A program made the translations under genes and the position numbers. From Rostratula benghalensis (Eukaryota > Chordata > Aves > Charadriiformes > Rostratulidae), in NCBI GenBank assembly GCA_013399305.1, contig VXAI01000013.1:4948983-5012982 (forward strand): DNA of 64,000 nucleotides. The letters are read 5' to 3'. The notes under the pieces are model-generated. The model searched no databases. It was given only the letters and a program-made list of their open reading frames with translations, and had not been told where the DNA came from. Of the stretch, positions 48,025-62,025 are shown piece by piece. Position 1 is the first letter of the stretch; every line of letters begins with the position of its first letter.

Positions 48025-48798
48025 CTAGGGATTAATGTGAAAAAAATTATCTACATTATACAAAAGTAGCTGTGCCTTTGGAAGAAGTGAGGCTGTTCTA
48101 GAGGACGTCTGTGGAAGAGACAGAATTGGTTTTTGCTTAATCCTTGGAAATAATACAGTTTTTAAAATTAACACAGCAGCCAATTCCAAATGTGAAACAG
48201 TTTCAGTCCCAAAATTATGCTCCCTTATTTTGAAAAAAAATAAAAAATAAAAAAGAGGATCTTTTGAGAAAGATGATAGTTCACGTTCCCTTTTAGAAGT
48301 TGGGGAGAAGATGTGCCCCTCGAGTAAACCCAACCTGCACAGATTAAGTAGTTCCTGAATTTTCAGCAGCAGCACTTCATAGCTACAGCAACAGGAGGCG
48401 GAGGTAGAGGGGTCCTCACAGGGAATTATCTTTGGAAATAAATATGTATTATTAACCTCAGCACCAGTTGATATATTAGCATCTGTCTTCACAGTATGTG
48501 GCTTCAAGTTCTCTTGTGCTATACCTGAATGCTCTCTCTTCTTAAACTTCCACTCCTGGGACTGTAATTCATTCCATATTCTTTTCTCCCACATGATTGT
48601 ATATAAATAAATACAATCGCAGGAAAATATGAAACTGCAGTAGAGAAATGAACATTCCCTCAAGAATAATTTCTCTTTCCTGCAGTGTCTCTTTTCACCT
48701 GCTGTTTCTTCACAATCCTCATAGTCTTTTGTTATTTTGATAAACCTCCTAATAGCGAGGAGCCGGTGTAATTGCCACCCATCCCTGGAGATAAGCAA
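48025..48798 (-). CDS. Unexplained 257-aa ORF
   Basis: The longest open frame outside the hyaluronidase and the CpG island, in sequence of ordinary AT content where stops should be frequent. The product has no domain I recognise: a basic/acidic N-terminal third, a Cys/Phe/Tyr-rich hydrophobic stretch (about residues 45-68) and a Ser/Leu-rich end. It lies about 10 kb upstream of the hyaluronidase on the same strand. It could be a chance frame, a relic of a mobile element, or an exon of a lineage-specific transcript. Confidence 0.2.
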   Translation of the reverse strand: MLISRDGWQLHRLLAIRRFIKITKDYEDCEETAGEKRHCRKEKLFLRECSFLYCSFIFSCDCIYLYTIMWEKRIWNELQSQEWKFKKREHSGIAQENLKPHTVKTDANISTGAEVNNTYLFPKIIPCEDPSTSASCCCSYEVLLLKIQELLNLCRLGLLEGHIFSPTSKRERELSSFSKDPLFYFLFFFKIREHNFGTETVSHLELAAVLILKTVLFPRIKQKPILSLPQTSSRTASLLPKAQLLLYNVDNFFHINP

Positions 48799-50774
48799 GA
48801 GAGATGGGTAAGCAGATGTCAGAATCTCAAAACAAAGGTGAGTACAAAGCTATGCAGAACACCAGTGATTTATAAAGGAGACATTAGCATTATCGAGCCC
48901 TGTTTGGGGAAACGGTTATGCAAAGAATTAACAGTTTCAACTGAAAAGAAGAAAGGAGCGGTTGGACCTGCCTGAGCAAGTACATTAGCATAACCCTTGG
49001 AGAAAGCCTAAGGAGAAGGATTTGAAGTGAGGGAGCTGGAAAGCAGAGGATTTGCAGCACTGAGAAAACAACAATTTCCACTTGGACAGGCCACTGGTGC
49101 GGTCTTTATGAACAAAGAGCGGGATACCCAACCTCACCACCATGTCTTCTGCTATCTGCAAACCCCTCCCAGACCAAGAAGACCAGGTCCCAGCACTGAA
49201 ATAACGTGCAAACCCTCACAGATTTTCACTAAACAGGAAGTTGAGAGACACACTGAAGTTTACTTATTTTTAAGGATAAAATGCCTATATGTCTTGCATG
49301 CTGATAGAGTGAGTTTGGACCTTTTGCCTCGGGAGCTGGGACTGGGATAGCATGTGCCATTCATTGTTGCCTACCTCCTCATCCTCTCTGAGGCTTCTCC
49401 TCCTTGGAAGCTTCAGTAGAGACCCACATCACCCTTCACCACCCCACACCAACCCACACCTGGGAAGGGGCTGTCCAGCATGTGCTCCATTGTTTACAAG
49501 CAGCTCTTGCCTCAGATATTTTGTGGATGGCCTTGCCCATCTCTAACTTCACATAAAAATAACTATTACATGCAACATATAATTGACCTAAGCTGAAAGG
49601 CTGAAAACATTCAGGTGTCTTTTTCTTTCACACTGGACTAGAAGCATTCACTAAAGACAAATAACTTTTTACTAAACATCCCCAAGCATAAGTTTATTCC
49701 AGTAGACTCCTACAGAAAAAAAAATCCATATTAGACTACTCTTCCCTATTCCCATCCCTAAAGAAAAATTGCCTAGACTAACAACTTAACCTAAAAAGCT
49801 TGAAATAAGTGTTATTTAGTGTAAAATTGTTTTAGCAATTTTGTTGATATGGAGACAATAATTTTACTCAATACCTGTGACAGCTCTATAGTTACAATAA
49901 CTTATAAGTAATCTTTTGTATGTTTTTGTATGTTCAATGAATCACTTGGAATGAAAAAAAAAAAAAAAAGTTTAAAAATGCTGAGAGAGAAATAGGTGAG
50001 TGTATCACACACAGATCATAATAGTGGTGCTTACACCACATGATTCCAGACAATCTTTCTGGAAAGTCCTGCTGAAATTTACCTTCCCTGGCTGAGATTT
50101 AAATTTCAAAATAGTAAAAATTGAAGCAACATAAAAAATAAGCAGTAAATACTCACCTACATGATTCCACAGGTCAGGGCTTGCTGGAGTGAATGAACGG
50201 GTGAGTGGACAAAATAATTAGCCTTGTCTGGAAAGGCAGGGCTCTGGCCCAGCCAATTGGGGTTTGTCATTTGGTGAAAACCTTAGCATAATTACAGGGT
50301 ACTTGGTTGAAGGTGTCTCCTGTCACAGCTGATTGCAGTAAGTAGTATGACAACACATTACCCGTCAGAGATCTTACACCATGTTTTATAGTCTACTGAA
50401 CAAATGCCAAACAAATACTTTGAAAGAGATCCCTTTTTCTTCTAAAGTAAGCAATATTTTTTTAGTTCAACTTAATTTTAATTTTTGATGCAGCAGTGAT
50501 TTCACCAGTGGAGGTAAAAGTATTTTCATGGCTATGCAGAAATGGGGTAGAGAGCAGCAAAACTGCGTTCTGCATTGCCAAAGCATAGAGTACCCCCAGG
50601 TGGTGCATCCATGCCAGGCAGGAGGAGATTTTCCACTGGAGTGGAGAATGAGGTTGCTATGCTTGTAGGTCACTGAACTGAGCACCATGTTTGACCCTCT
50701 GCTGCTTGCATAGAGATTCAGGCAAGACCACTGGAGCATCCCTAGCAGATGCTGATGTACAGTTTGTTAACACC
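48799..50774. other. Gene-free stretch
   Basis: No recognisable gene or interspersed repeat. An A16 run sits at 49954-49969. Confidence 0.5.
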
Positions 50775-51055
50775 TACATTAGAATGGAATAATGGGATAA
50801 TAGACTATTTTCAGTTGGAAGGGACCTACAATGATCATCTAGTCCCACTGCCTGACCAATTCAGGCCTTGCCAAAAGTCAAGGCATGTTATTAAGGGCAT
50901 TGTCCGAACACCTCATAAACACTGACAGGCTTGGAGCACTTATTTAAGAAGCCTCTTCCAATGTTTGGCTGCCTTCTTGGTGCTTCCTAATGCCCAGTCC
51001 AAACCTCCCTTGATGCAGCTTTGAAGAATTCCAACACATTCTATCACTGAGTTGA
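50775..51055 (-). mobile_element. CR1 LINE 3'-end fragment
   Basis: Reads 'ttggaagggacctacaatga', 'catgttattaagggcattgt' and 'aacactgacaggcttgga', the reverse complement of the CR1 3' end. Confidence 0.9.
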
Positions 51056-54000
51056 GGGCTTCCTACAGCAATGGGATGGTGGGCAGTGCCATACATTAGA
51101 GCCATTTGGAGCTGTGGACCCTCTGTTATTCTTGCAATACGACAATTTTAAAACTATTTATTTTCTCCCTCCACATAAAAACAATTTTGTCTTTGAAACT
51201 CATTTCAGTCTCAAGACTTCCATTTCAATATGGAAACATTTTTGTCATTTTAAATGCCATACATTGTTTCCTTTGTGTACTATTTTTACTAAGTTTTGGT
51301 ACTCCATATCCTTCTTAAATGTCTTTAATGATAAATCCCCAAAATGACAAAAAAGTCAAAATGTTCAGCTATCTTAATTTTGAAGCTCAGCAGAATAAAA
51401 ATTCTGGAAAAAAGGTTTTAAAATAATTTATAAAACCATTCTAAAATTATGAGACAAAATAAAGCAGTTTGCTATGATGAAGAATGAAGATAGAATTTTT
51501 CACAATATGTATTTTTACATTATCATTCCTTAGTAAATGCTACTGTACTTTTATCTTATATAAGAATTTTAAACCAGTATGAAACAGTAAAAGTCTAGAA
51601 AAAAATAAATAAAGCTTTGGAATTTTTAATGTTAATGCTAGAATTTGGGTTTGTCTGGGTTGAATTCCTCCACCTGCTATTTTTGTATGTATACCACCCT
51701 TCTTCATGGAAAACACAGGGCCAGCTTTATGTGTCAGAAGAACAAGGAAAATAAGATATTCGATAAAGAGACACTGTAGGTCAAACTACTGTTGAGAGAC
51801 TTGAAGGAGTTAGCAGAAGCCATTGCTGTTTCAGCCCAAGCTATAGACTACAAGGCTTTTCTACTTGACCTGTAGCAGTGGTTTTCTCTCCTGTAACATT
51901 ACATCTTTATGGTACAGAATCCACTCCACAGGAGTCTTACAGCTAGAAGCCCATTAAGCATCGTTACCACTCATTTTGTGGTCTAGCATCCACTTCCCCA
52001 GTCAAATAGGAATTTCCTCTCAGAATAGCAAGCCAGCTCTTGCTGACTGTGGTATTAAATAAGTGAAAGAAATCTCAACATTTGAAGGAAGCATTGTGGT
52101 GCTTGGTGGAAGTGATGGTGTGGAACAGAATAAAGTCAAGGTACCCGAGGAGATATGGAAACGGGTCTGCAGAGGTGTGGGGAAAAAAAGGAAAAGAGAA
52201 GTTGCAGAGAACTATGACCAAATCATTCTTCACACCCCATTAACCTACTAGTTTGTCTCACTACTCCAGCAACGTCCCCTCTGGCTTCTATCACCAGACT
52301 ATTTCTTTCAAAACAAGACTAGCAGTCACTGGTAGAGAAGATACTCATCCCCAGAACAAGCCCAACAGGGGGGTGGTCTGCAAATTATTTGCTCCAGTAC
52401 TCAGGGGCGTCTCTGTGGGCATTGTCCCATGTTAAGAACAGCCTCACTCTCCACTGAATGTGTCCTCTGCTGAGGCTGCCAGCAAAAGCTTTAATTTTGT
52501 TCATGTTTTTATGATGTGGACATCTGTCCATTAGCAACTGGAAGAGAGCCACCAGTGTCACGCCCCACAGCTGCCAGCTCATCAGCAGACACTAACAATT
52601 TCCAGTTGCTACTGAATTAGATGGACTCAACCCAATAACCTGTTTGCTGAATGTTTCTGTGCTCCTCCAGGGCTCTTGGGTGGCTCCTGATTTCACTTTG
52701 ATACAACACAAATTGGGAGGTGTTTCTGCTGCCCTACAGCCAGCAGGAGAAAATGGAAAAATAGAAAAGCCACAGCTGGTAGCTAATAAGAGAGGAGGTG
52801 TCTGAAGCCAGACAGGAGGAAAAGCTATGCAAAGATATGCAAAATACCACCCGGTTAATATCACTGAATGCTACAAATGAAAAAAAAAACCCAAAACATG
52901 GTGTGTAATGTACAAAGGCAGCCCAAAGCTTCTAAGCAGCGTAGACAAAGATTGAACTTTTGCTGCCCCAAGAATGAAACATGGAAAAATCAGTTCCATT
53001 ATTAACCAGTGGCAAATTGCAAGGCTAAGGGCACTCAGTGGAGTGAAGGGAGGCAGGGGGCTGGGTGGAGGATGTGGTGTCTCCTTTCCTTTTTCTCCAT
53101 CCAGATTGTTTCCACGGAGATGAATCCCATCTCCCCAGCTGTTTCTCAGCAGCTGTCCTTTGAGGCTCAGTCACACACGTCAGATCCTACCCAGCACACA
53201 CCATATCTCCTTTTCCTAATCCCACCCTTCGCTGAGGTCCCTTTCTCTATTCCAGCACAGTTTGGAACTCCCCACCTCCAACCTTCATTTCTCCAACATA
53301 CCCATTTTAACCTTCATATTTCTCAAGCAGAAGGATCTACCCTACAGTACGCTTGTCCACCATGTCTGTAGGACAGATCCTGTCCTCTGATGTACATCCC
53401 TCAGGATGCTCTTTTCCTTCAGCTCTTCCCCATATGGAGCTGGCTCCCTTAACTCACTCCTAGGATTCTTGATGGTGGTGTGCATTGCCCCCACTCAGGG
53501 TCAGATCTAGGCAGAGTTGCGTCCCTCACAGACAAGCTATGGGAGCTCAAGCTACACTGGTAGTTTTATTTAGCACCATGTATGTTCAGCATGCCCTGTG
53601 TGCATCTGGGGTTTGCTTTCTGCACATAGATGTGACTGTCACATGCCTTTATCATGATTTATCACCTCTTTGTCTTTAGTCAAGATTTTCTAGGCATTTT
53701 TCACACTAATTTGTCAGCTCCAGCCTAAAGAATTCAGCCTGCTTTTAGGAAAACTGTGGCTTAACTTCACCCAGAACTCAGCTACCCACAGAGGTGAGCC
53801 ATCACAGCCAAGTACCACTTTATCACTGTAAAGTGGCTCTTTTGCTTGAAGGAGCCACTTCAGGTGCTAGTGAAGCCACACGTCTTCCTTTTTCTAGGAC
53901 TGACATCCGCATGAGGTCTGATCAACAAGCATCTACTATGGGCATCCTCAAATTGTATTCTCTGGGTATCTGTATCAGGGATCTGACCTAGATTCACACA

Positions 54001-57000
54001 AGCTCATTCTGGCCTTTGTCACCAGGTTCCCCTACCATAGAAACCAAGGCACTGAGGAAGAGACACGGGAATCCCATGCCATGCCCCAGGATGCAGGTTA
54101 AGCATATAACAAATCCAGGAAGCTTGGGGACATATTTGTCATATAAACTGAGAGAATATTTTCCTTCTTATGTCTGCAAAAACGTTCCAGGTGGAAGTAC
54201 CTCCTGAATGCTGGCAAGAGAGCAGGGTCTAAGTGCCAGTGCCCTCTATGGTATTACACCGGTTAAAGTCATTCTGAAAACTGCCTTTCCCTGTAGCATT
54301 TGACTGCTCTGTGGATACATCTGTATCATGGTATGGAACCCAAAGAGTTCCCTTTCATTTCCAAATCAAGCATTTTACCCAAACGGTTCAATGTATTGCA
54401 GGGACACCTGAAAGTGATAAAGCATGAAAAACTGTAGCATATTGATTTGGCACAGAACATTTCTAGTTTGTCTGGGCTACTTTGGGAGCCTGAGCTGGTT
54501 TCTGTGGGATAGTTCTGCACTACAACTTCTAAGCCTACAAGCCCACATGGATAGAACCATCAGGCTTCAGTCCCACACAAGGTTCTGCAGAGCAGCTTTG
54601 ATGTTGCTGTCTCTGCAGAGCTTTTAGTTTGGACACAGCACCACACTCCTGCAATTATGATTTTTCCTGTTCTGGCACATTTGCATATGCAAGGCTACCT
54701 CTGACATGTGCTCCTCTGTGCAGGCTAAAGAAATCCTATGATGGGCACCACAGCTCTCCCCTGGGAGGCCTCCTACAGTGTGGCCTGAACTCAGTGCTTT
54801 CCAAGACTCAGATCTAAGCTTTTAAAGGCAACACAGAAGGCTCTTTTGTCTTTTAGTTTCTTTTTTTCCCTCTCCAATTTTGAATAACTAAGTCATTTAC
54901 TTTTGAGAATGACATATCTAATTTACATTTAAGCCTTTCTAATCCCTTGCCAAGCTGCCATGACAATAAGCACTGTAAAATTAGTAAATAAGAATTTTCT
55001 TATTTACCTGATTGCCTTTCATGTCTCATTGTCTTTCATGTCAATCTATGCCAAGGCACTTTCGAGTTATATCTTCAAACGTGAACGCTAAAAGCAATGC
55101 GAGCAAAATAGTTTTGTGTCAAGAAAGATATATTCCTGTGTGCTATGTGTACATATTGAAAACAACAGCTTTAATAAAAGAGTAGAGAAGGAGGCACCCT
55201 TCCCTCACCCAATTCAAGTGCAAAAAGGTTTGGGAAACTAAGCTCCATCTTAAACCTGTGGCATTAGCACAGGATGCTTCTGAAGCTTCTCTAGTCCTGA
55301 ATTCTCACCGAAGAAAATCCATACAGCACAGATAGTTCTGGTGCACCTTTGCGAATTTACACCTATGAGCCCACATTCATTAATATATTGGACATTTGGG
55401 ATCATGTCAAATTAGCAATAATAAGTCCGCTGGCCTATTCATCTACTGATGTGGATGTCTAGAAAAGGATCCTTTCCACACAGACAAGTTCAAAGCATAA
55501 CCCGGGGAGAAGGGAGAGAAGCACACAACCTCACCCCAAAAGCAGTTAAACTGCTCCATACCCTTTCCTTTGTAAAGACTGGAGAGTACAAAGAGCACTT
55601 ACCAGTCTTCCCCGTACTCCCCAATATTTGTCACTTAGGATACCAGGACCACTGGATTCCAGCAAATCCTGCTTCTTGCTCTCAGCTGCCAGACTTTAAC
55701 TTTTATGTGCCAGGAGGAGTCTTATGGCCAGAACCTTTCTTTTCTGTTATGGAAATATAATCCAGGTGGAAGCCAATCATGTGTAAGACACGCAAAATCA
55801 ACTTAATTGTCCACCACCCATATTTTCCTAAAACACTCCAAGTCACAGAGAATAATATGCAGCAGAAAATGTCACGTATGATGCTGGCTAGGAATTTTGG
55901 TAAATGGTATCCACCTCCACCCCAAACACAGAGAAGTATCACTGCCCCAAGCAAAGCCACATGCAAAACTTGTGCAGGAGGAGGCTTTGTTTCCTGGCTA
56001 TTGCTTTGCAACAGGTTGTGTACGTGTGTAAAAGGAGGAAGAAGAGAACAGGAGAGGAGGAAGGAGAGCATCTGGAAATAAACTCTTACAGCTCTGGCTG
56101 GAGTGACTGAAGGTGTCCCCTCTTGCCCTCCCATCTCTCTCTCTCAGCTGGAAGCTCTCTACATGTGCAACAGAGACTGGTAAAGCAGCCCATATTCCTT
56201 ACTAGTTCCTGTTCAGTTCCTCTGCCTTTTTGGTTTTTTTTAATAGATTGGCATTTTCTGTCAAAAAATAATAATCATCAAACAGTTCCCATCCAGCAGA
56301 ACTTTACTGTATGTTTGATTGATAAGTTTTTGTTCTCTTCACCTTTGCATGCATTGAACTCGATTTGGACCTTGATCTCAGGGATTTTCTTCTGAGACCT
56401 TCTTGCAGTTAAATTAGCTTTCTTCTCAGCATTCAACACTTCCCTGACAAGTCTAGTGTTTTTTTTTCTTCACCCACCCTACTTGTGAAATCAAGGAGAA
56501 TAAAAACTCATTGCAGCTTTACCATAATTATTTGTTCACTGGAAGGAAGTTCTGTGGTACAGGTTGTAAGAGGTCATGATGGATCCTTGCCCAGCTTTAG
56601 AAATTCAAGTGCTCCAGAGGCCACTCTTAGAACTTTTTTTTTTTTTTTTCATTATTTACCTGTTGTTGGCTTACAGATCACTTCTGTGGAAGTCAGAAAT
56701 AGATTAGTAAGTATCTCTAAAAAGACTTATCTAAAAAAAATCCTGTTCATCTTACACAAACTTTACCAGAGGGCACTCCTGATTTGTTTCTGCTCAAGCA
56801 ATAGAGAAATCAGACCCAGGGAATTTTCCTTGTGATTTCCACATAAAGAACAACACTACATGTAAATGTAAATCCAGTTTGACAAAGTCTTTATATGCTT
56901 ATTAAAAAACTTTGAAAAAATGAAATACTTAAATAGGAATCTCAGTTTATTTATTAGAATACTTGAAAAAACAGATCCACCTATCTGTTACACTAAAAAA

Positions 57001-57210
57001 CTAAAAGTCCAGTTTACTAAGCCTGCTGAGAAAAGTGTTAACTAAAGCAGCTCATAAACATTCTGTGTGAAGATGATTACCTGAATTTGAATTATAAAAC
57101 AACAGCAAAAAAAAAAAATCCAGGCTTTTCACAAAGGCTAGGATAGGAGGTTGCTTACCAGGAAGCTTCCACACCTAACACAGCTGGAATGTAGCCTTAA
57201 AGACAATCTG
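51056..57210. other. Gene-free stretch
   Basis: I looked for exons, CR1 and RNA genes and recognised none. Short open frames here (for example at 53009-53371 and 55703-56134) have no familiar content. Confidence 0.5.
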
Positions 57211-57213
57211 CAT

Positions 57214-57320
57214 TATAAACTGCCTCTGAACTGATTCACCTGCTTGTGAAATGAATTTAAATGGCTGCTGAAAGCTGCAGAGGTAGTAGTTCATTTGGAT
57301 TGCAAAGCAGCATGGAAAAG
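57214..57320 (+). other. Candidate TATA promoter and short first exon
   Basis: TATAAA at 57214-57219 is followed by ATG at 57261 with 20 open codons, ending at a perfect AAG/GTAAGT donor (57321). The start context is weak (T at -3), and an overlapping upstream ATG lies at 57251. I do not recognise the peptide and cannot find a partner exon. Confidence 0.2.
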
Positions 57321-57329
57321 GTAAGTGTC

Positions 57330-60300
57330 TTCCCAGGCTAGTAATCTACATATTAAAGACATAAAAAGAACTACTTGGAGTCATAAAGACCAGTGCCAAA
57401 ACAAATTCAGGAGGACCTGTGGCAAGTAAAATGATAATTCTGGATAGCTGGTGTCAGGGTTCATGGGTTAGTTATCTTACATAGTCTTAAAATGTTGTTG
57501 TGTGTTATAAAAATTATACTATGTTTTGACATGGTATTACCCAATATTTTTAGGCTCTGAAGGAACAGCTTTGGGAAATAACAATTTCTATGAGTATTTC
57601 ATGTCTAGACTACATTTGATTTTCAATAGTTTAGTTCTTTGCAATATAGAAAGAAAACTTCTGGAGGGTATTTTTTATGTACTTCAACTAGTCGTTTGAG
57701 AACCATTACAGTTTCTTCTGTGCTTGACTACATGGAAAATGTCTCTATAAAGATGATATATGAACTTCTAGAATGCCTGTATAAAACAAAGTGAGTTAGT
57801 TATTTCCAATCATATCTTTCAGAGCCCACCTACAGGTATTTGAACCTGTTAACAAACCCACCTGTAATTAGACTGTTGTGAAACAAACATAATGTGAGAG
57901 CATGATGGAGATTAAAAAGCTCAAAAGCTTTGTGTAGGATTGTTTCAAATAACAAGGGTTATTTTCTGTTTGCTTGCCTCTGTTGAGCATCCTTAGAGTA
58001 AATCATCTAGGACAGATGTGTCCCTGAACATAAAGATAATGATTAGTTCACTGAAAAAGGGAAACATGGAAACATCTTGAAAGCTGGGGAAATCCTGTGA
58101 ATGTAGGAATTCTACTGTAAGTATTATGTCAGCAATGCAAAAAAGTTTAGCAGCATCTCGTGTCCTGTCATATTACTTCTGAGTTCACATTAAAATAAAA
58201 GAACAACATAATAATGGATTAAACAAGAGTTAGAATTGCCTATTTCATAAACTGGGATTTTATCATACTAATTTTTCAAGGGAAGATTATGGAAATAATT
58301 CATTTTCAGAATTAATTTGTAAAGTCAATCTCTTCCACTTTTCTCAGGGTATGCAATCATTGTGCTATTGTATTTAGTAAACCACCTTTTATTTGCCACT
58401 TCAAGCAGCTTTATAACATGTAATTATCTATAGCCCAATGCAGGATATCTCAGGGACAGATTTAGAGTCAATAAATGCACATCTTGCTCTGATCCTGCCT
58501 TAAATACCTGCTGCAGCTTTGCACAGGAGGAAGTGTTTACATGATGAATAGTAAAGCATGCAGCTTCTATTGACAACAAGAGAGAAGGCTGTTGGATTAG
58601 AGTTTGTTCAGAGCTACTGATTCATTTTCTGTAGACTCAGTCTATGTCAGCCTCTTTGGGTCATGGTAATTGTTGTGAATCCAAAACATACCATTCATTT
58701 TAATTATGAGATTGTTAATTTATAGCTTTCCTTTGGCATAAGCAGCTTCTTGCTTGTAAATATTTCCATACTGCTTAGATATAAGCAGAAAGATTATGCT
58801 GAAGTAATCTGTTGCCAAGAAAATACAGAAAGGTAATCGGGGAAAATACACTGATATAAATGAAGATGTTAAAAAAAAGAAAAGTGCCAACCAAAGTTGG
58901 CTAACTGGTAGCTCTTGTTGCTAGAGGCATGTGGCAAGAGGACTCTTCATTAGTGTGACACATAAACATATGTATCGCTGGTAAAGTTGCAGAAAGGTGT
59001 AAATACTCCTATGTGTATGAGTTGATGTGCACTAAAATTGTGTGCCAGCTCAGCATGTGCAGCCTCTTCAAAAGCCTGCTAGAGGCCTACCTGTGTTTTC
59101 AGACAAGTGTTTATTTTTCACTTAGATGGTCTGCAACACGAGCAGCTTACAGGTCTGCCAGAGGTCTGGCCTAGAAGTGGGGGGAAAAAAAAAAAAACCA
59201 ACAAAAAAAAATTCTTGTATGGCAGGAAGAAGTTGGACTCAACTCAGTAGAGCTTATACTTTATACTGAGGTGGAAGAAATCAGCCAAGTATAATACCAA
59301 GTCTGCAGCAGAACACAAATTAATAGAAGTCTAGGAAATGCAGCGTGGTAGATGGTAGAACTGGAGAAATGAAGGAGATTTCTTTAAAGGAGATTATTAG
59401 GCAAACATAGTAATAGCTTATGTAGGCCAGACATGGGGAAAGGAAAGGATTAAAAAAGATGAAGAAATGGTTTTGGTTTGGTGGTTTTTTGGTTGTGTTT
59501 TTTTTTTGTGTTTTTTTTTTTTCAATTGCCCACATGAAAACACCAGTTTTAAGGTCATTTATTTCCTCCTTGAGCAAAATCAAGAATTTCTGCATGCTGC
59601 AGCTGGATTAGCTGACACTAGAATGAGCTAAATTTCAAGATGCTTGGTCTTGCTTCTGCACTGCAGAACTCATCCAGGACTGCACAAGCCAATACTAAGC
59701 AACTTGTCCAAGGTTGGCTTATGTAGCCTTGTGAGTAGTTTTTTTCAGTGTAGCAGCCAGTTGTTCACTCTTGCATGCAGTATGGTTACAGAATTATTAG
59801 GACTTTTGAAAGACTTTAAATTCTATAAAAATAAGATGTAAAAAACACTAAGAATTCATCAAAGGCATTGTTTCCAAAAATAGATGGTCAAGACTTGAGA
59901 ACATAAAAATCTTCCTGAAACTATAATCTTTATCCCATACTTAAACAACACCAGTCCTTTCTCCATCCCTTCTCTTAATAGATTCAAAGTATCCACAGTG
60001 AAAGCTTTTTTTTTTTTTTCCCTCCATTGTGGCATTACAACTAAGTTGAAAGTTCAATTCTAGCCTCTCTAGTTAGTATGTTAGCTACCTGCTGCAAGAC
60101 AAAAAATTATTATAGTGACTGTCCAGTCCTCTGGCATAAAATTTACAGTACAGCTGAGAGAAATTGAGTAATTGGGACTGAGCTATTTTCCCACTCCTCA
60201 GGCAAATCAGTGCCTAGTAATCTTGAATGGTACTTGCAGAACATCTTAGGGAAGTTTACATCCTGCTGCCTATTTTGTCCTAGTGAATAAGATAAAAGAT

Positions 60301-61994
60301 GACTACTGATGTGCCAAATTGACACTTTCTCACTTAGGATGGGATCTCTTTAGGCTATCTAAAAGTTGGATCCCTGCTCCAAGTTATTCCAGACACTCTA
60401 TCGTTAACAGAAACCCTATTGCTGACAGAAAAGACGAAAAAACCCTAGAGCATGACTCATCCCATCTAGGTACAACATCTATCTAGTAGAATCATCCTTG
60501 CCAGGAGATACCTTCTTGCTGTAATGACTGAGTAAATCAAGGATATACAGCTGGGTCCACAGACCTAACACAGAAATGGTTAAAACGGTAAGAATCAAAT
60601 GCTATGGTGAAGTTTACTGCTGTAATTTTCCAGAGGCTCCTACTTTAGGAATCCACTCCTCAAAACCTTGCTCTGCAGGAACCTCTCAAGTTCATCTCAA
60701 ATCCTGAACTGTGGGGGAGCAGGGAGGAATCGCACAGCAGAAGTGCCTGTCTCTCTCTGCATTGCCTGCAGATGGTACCTAACGAGAGCAGGCCTCTAAT
60801 TAGTACATGAAAGGTAAGGCAAGTCAGTTAATTCACACAAAAAATGAGAAGTAATTTCTTTCCTTAGGAGATGGAAGCAGTTTCTGCACTATACTGCACT
60901 GATCAGGATGTGATAAAGGACAATGTGAATATCATCATACAAAATTACTCAATTTGAGAGTCAGTGCAGTCTGGAGGCGTGCTAGGGACCCACTGGGGCT
61001 GCAACTGTCTGGTTTAGAGGCTCATCTACATTTTCTCCAAGATAGTGCATAACTGAATACTTGATCTTTAGCCTCATTTTCAATAAAACTATATCAATGT
61101 AAATTCTGATAGTTACCTACTTAAAAGGAAAAAAAAAAAAGACAAAATAGAATGAAAACATGGATATTGATAATTGTCAAAAAGCATACAGCTTTAGACA
61201 GTTTAATCAAAGTAGTGCCTGTACCAAGTTAGCTGTCAAGATGCCCACTACATAAACAATTATCAAATTGCTACAGTAGTATACTGCATGTTATTTTTAT
61301 AAGAACAAATATAGGACCTCAGTATGGTCATTAACAGAGCCTGAGCAGTAACTGGGTCAGATTCTGTAACGACTGACTCAAAACAGTTGCAGACACCACT
61401 ACCAGTGTGCACATGTACAACAAACCCTTTTGTTTTATTAGTTACACTAGCGGGGCTAGAAATCTAACTTTAGAAAATCAGGAATGCTAAAAAATCCTGA
61501 GTGCTCCCAGTATGCCATCGCCAAGCACTAGTTCATCTCCCTATAACATAAACCAGAGGAAACAGCTCGAAATTGGTTTATGAAATAGATTGATTACCCA
61601 AAGATGGGACTGAAATATCTTGCAAGCCAAGGAACCAGCCTCTTTAATTTACTTTCAAAAACATATCCTAAATGAAACTGAAGTGCCCAGTAGAAACCCA
61701 GCAGCAGATACCATCCTGATCTATACTAGGTGGCTTCCCTTCCATATGATCGTGGCCATGGCATGCGAATAAATAAGTGTTAGATATCAGCCAGTCATAA
61801 AGCAGGAGGAAGAAAGATGCTGACACTTCTTCAGTATGTTCTCTGTGTCAGAGTTAAAAACGTGCCTGGGAAAAATTGACCTCACTGTACTCCCCATGCC
61901 TTTTCAGCAGCACTTGGAAACACAACATACATTTGCTCTGATAGACATTGTATATCCCAATGAAAGACTATAACTGCAGAACAGGGAGACTTAA

Positions 61995-62025
<31 letters not shown>

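Noticed and set aside
52063..52251. 62-codon Lys-rich ORF
   Set aside because: No recognisable motif, promoter or splice context; length is within chance.
55703..56134. 143-codon minus ORF
   Set aside because: Unrecognised and without supporting signals. Several overlapping frames on the other strand argue for a locally stop-poor composition.
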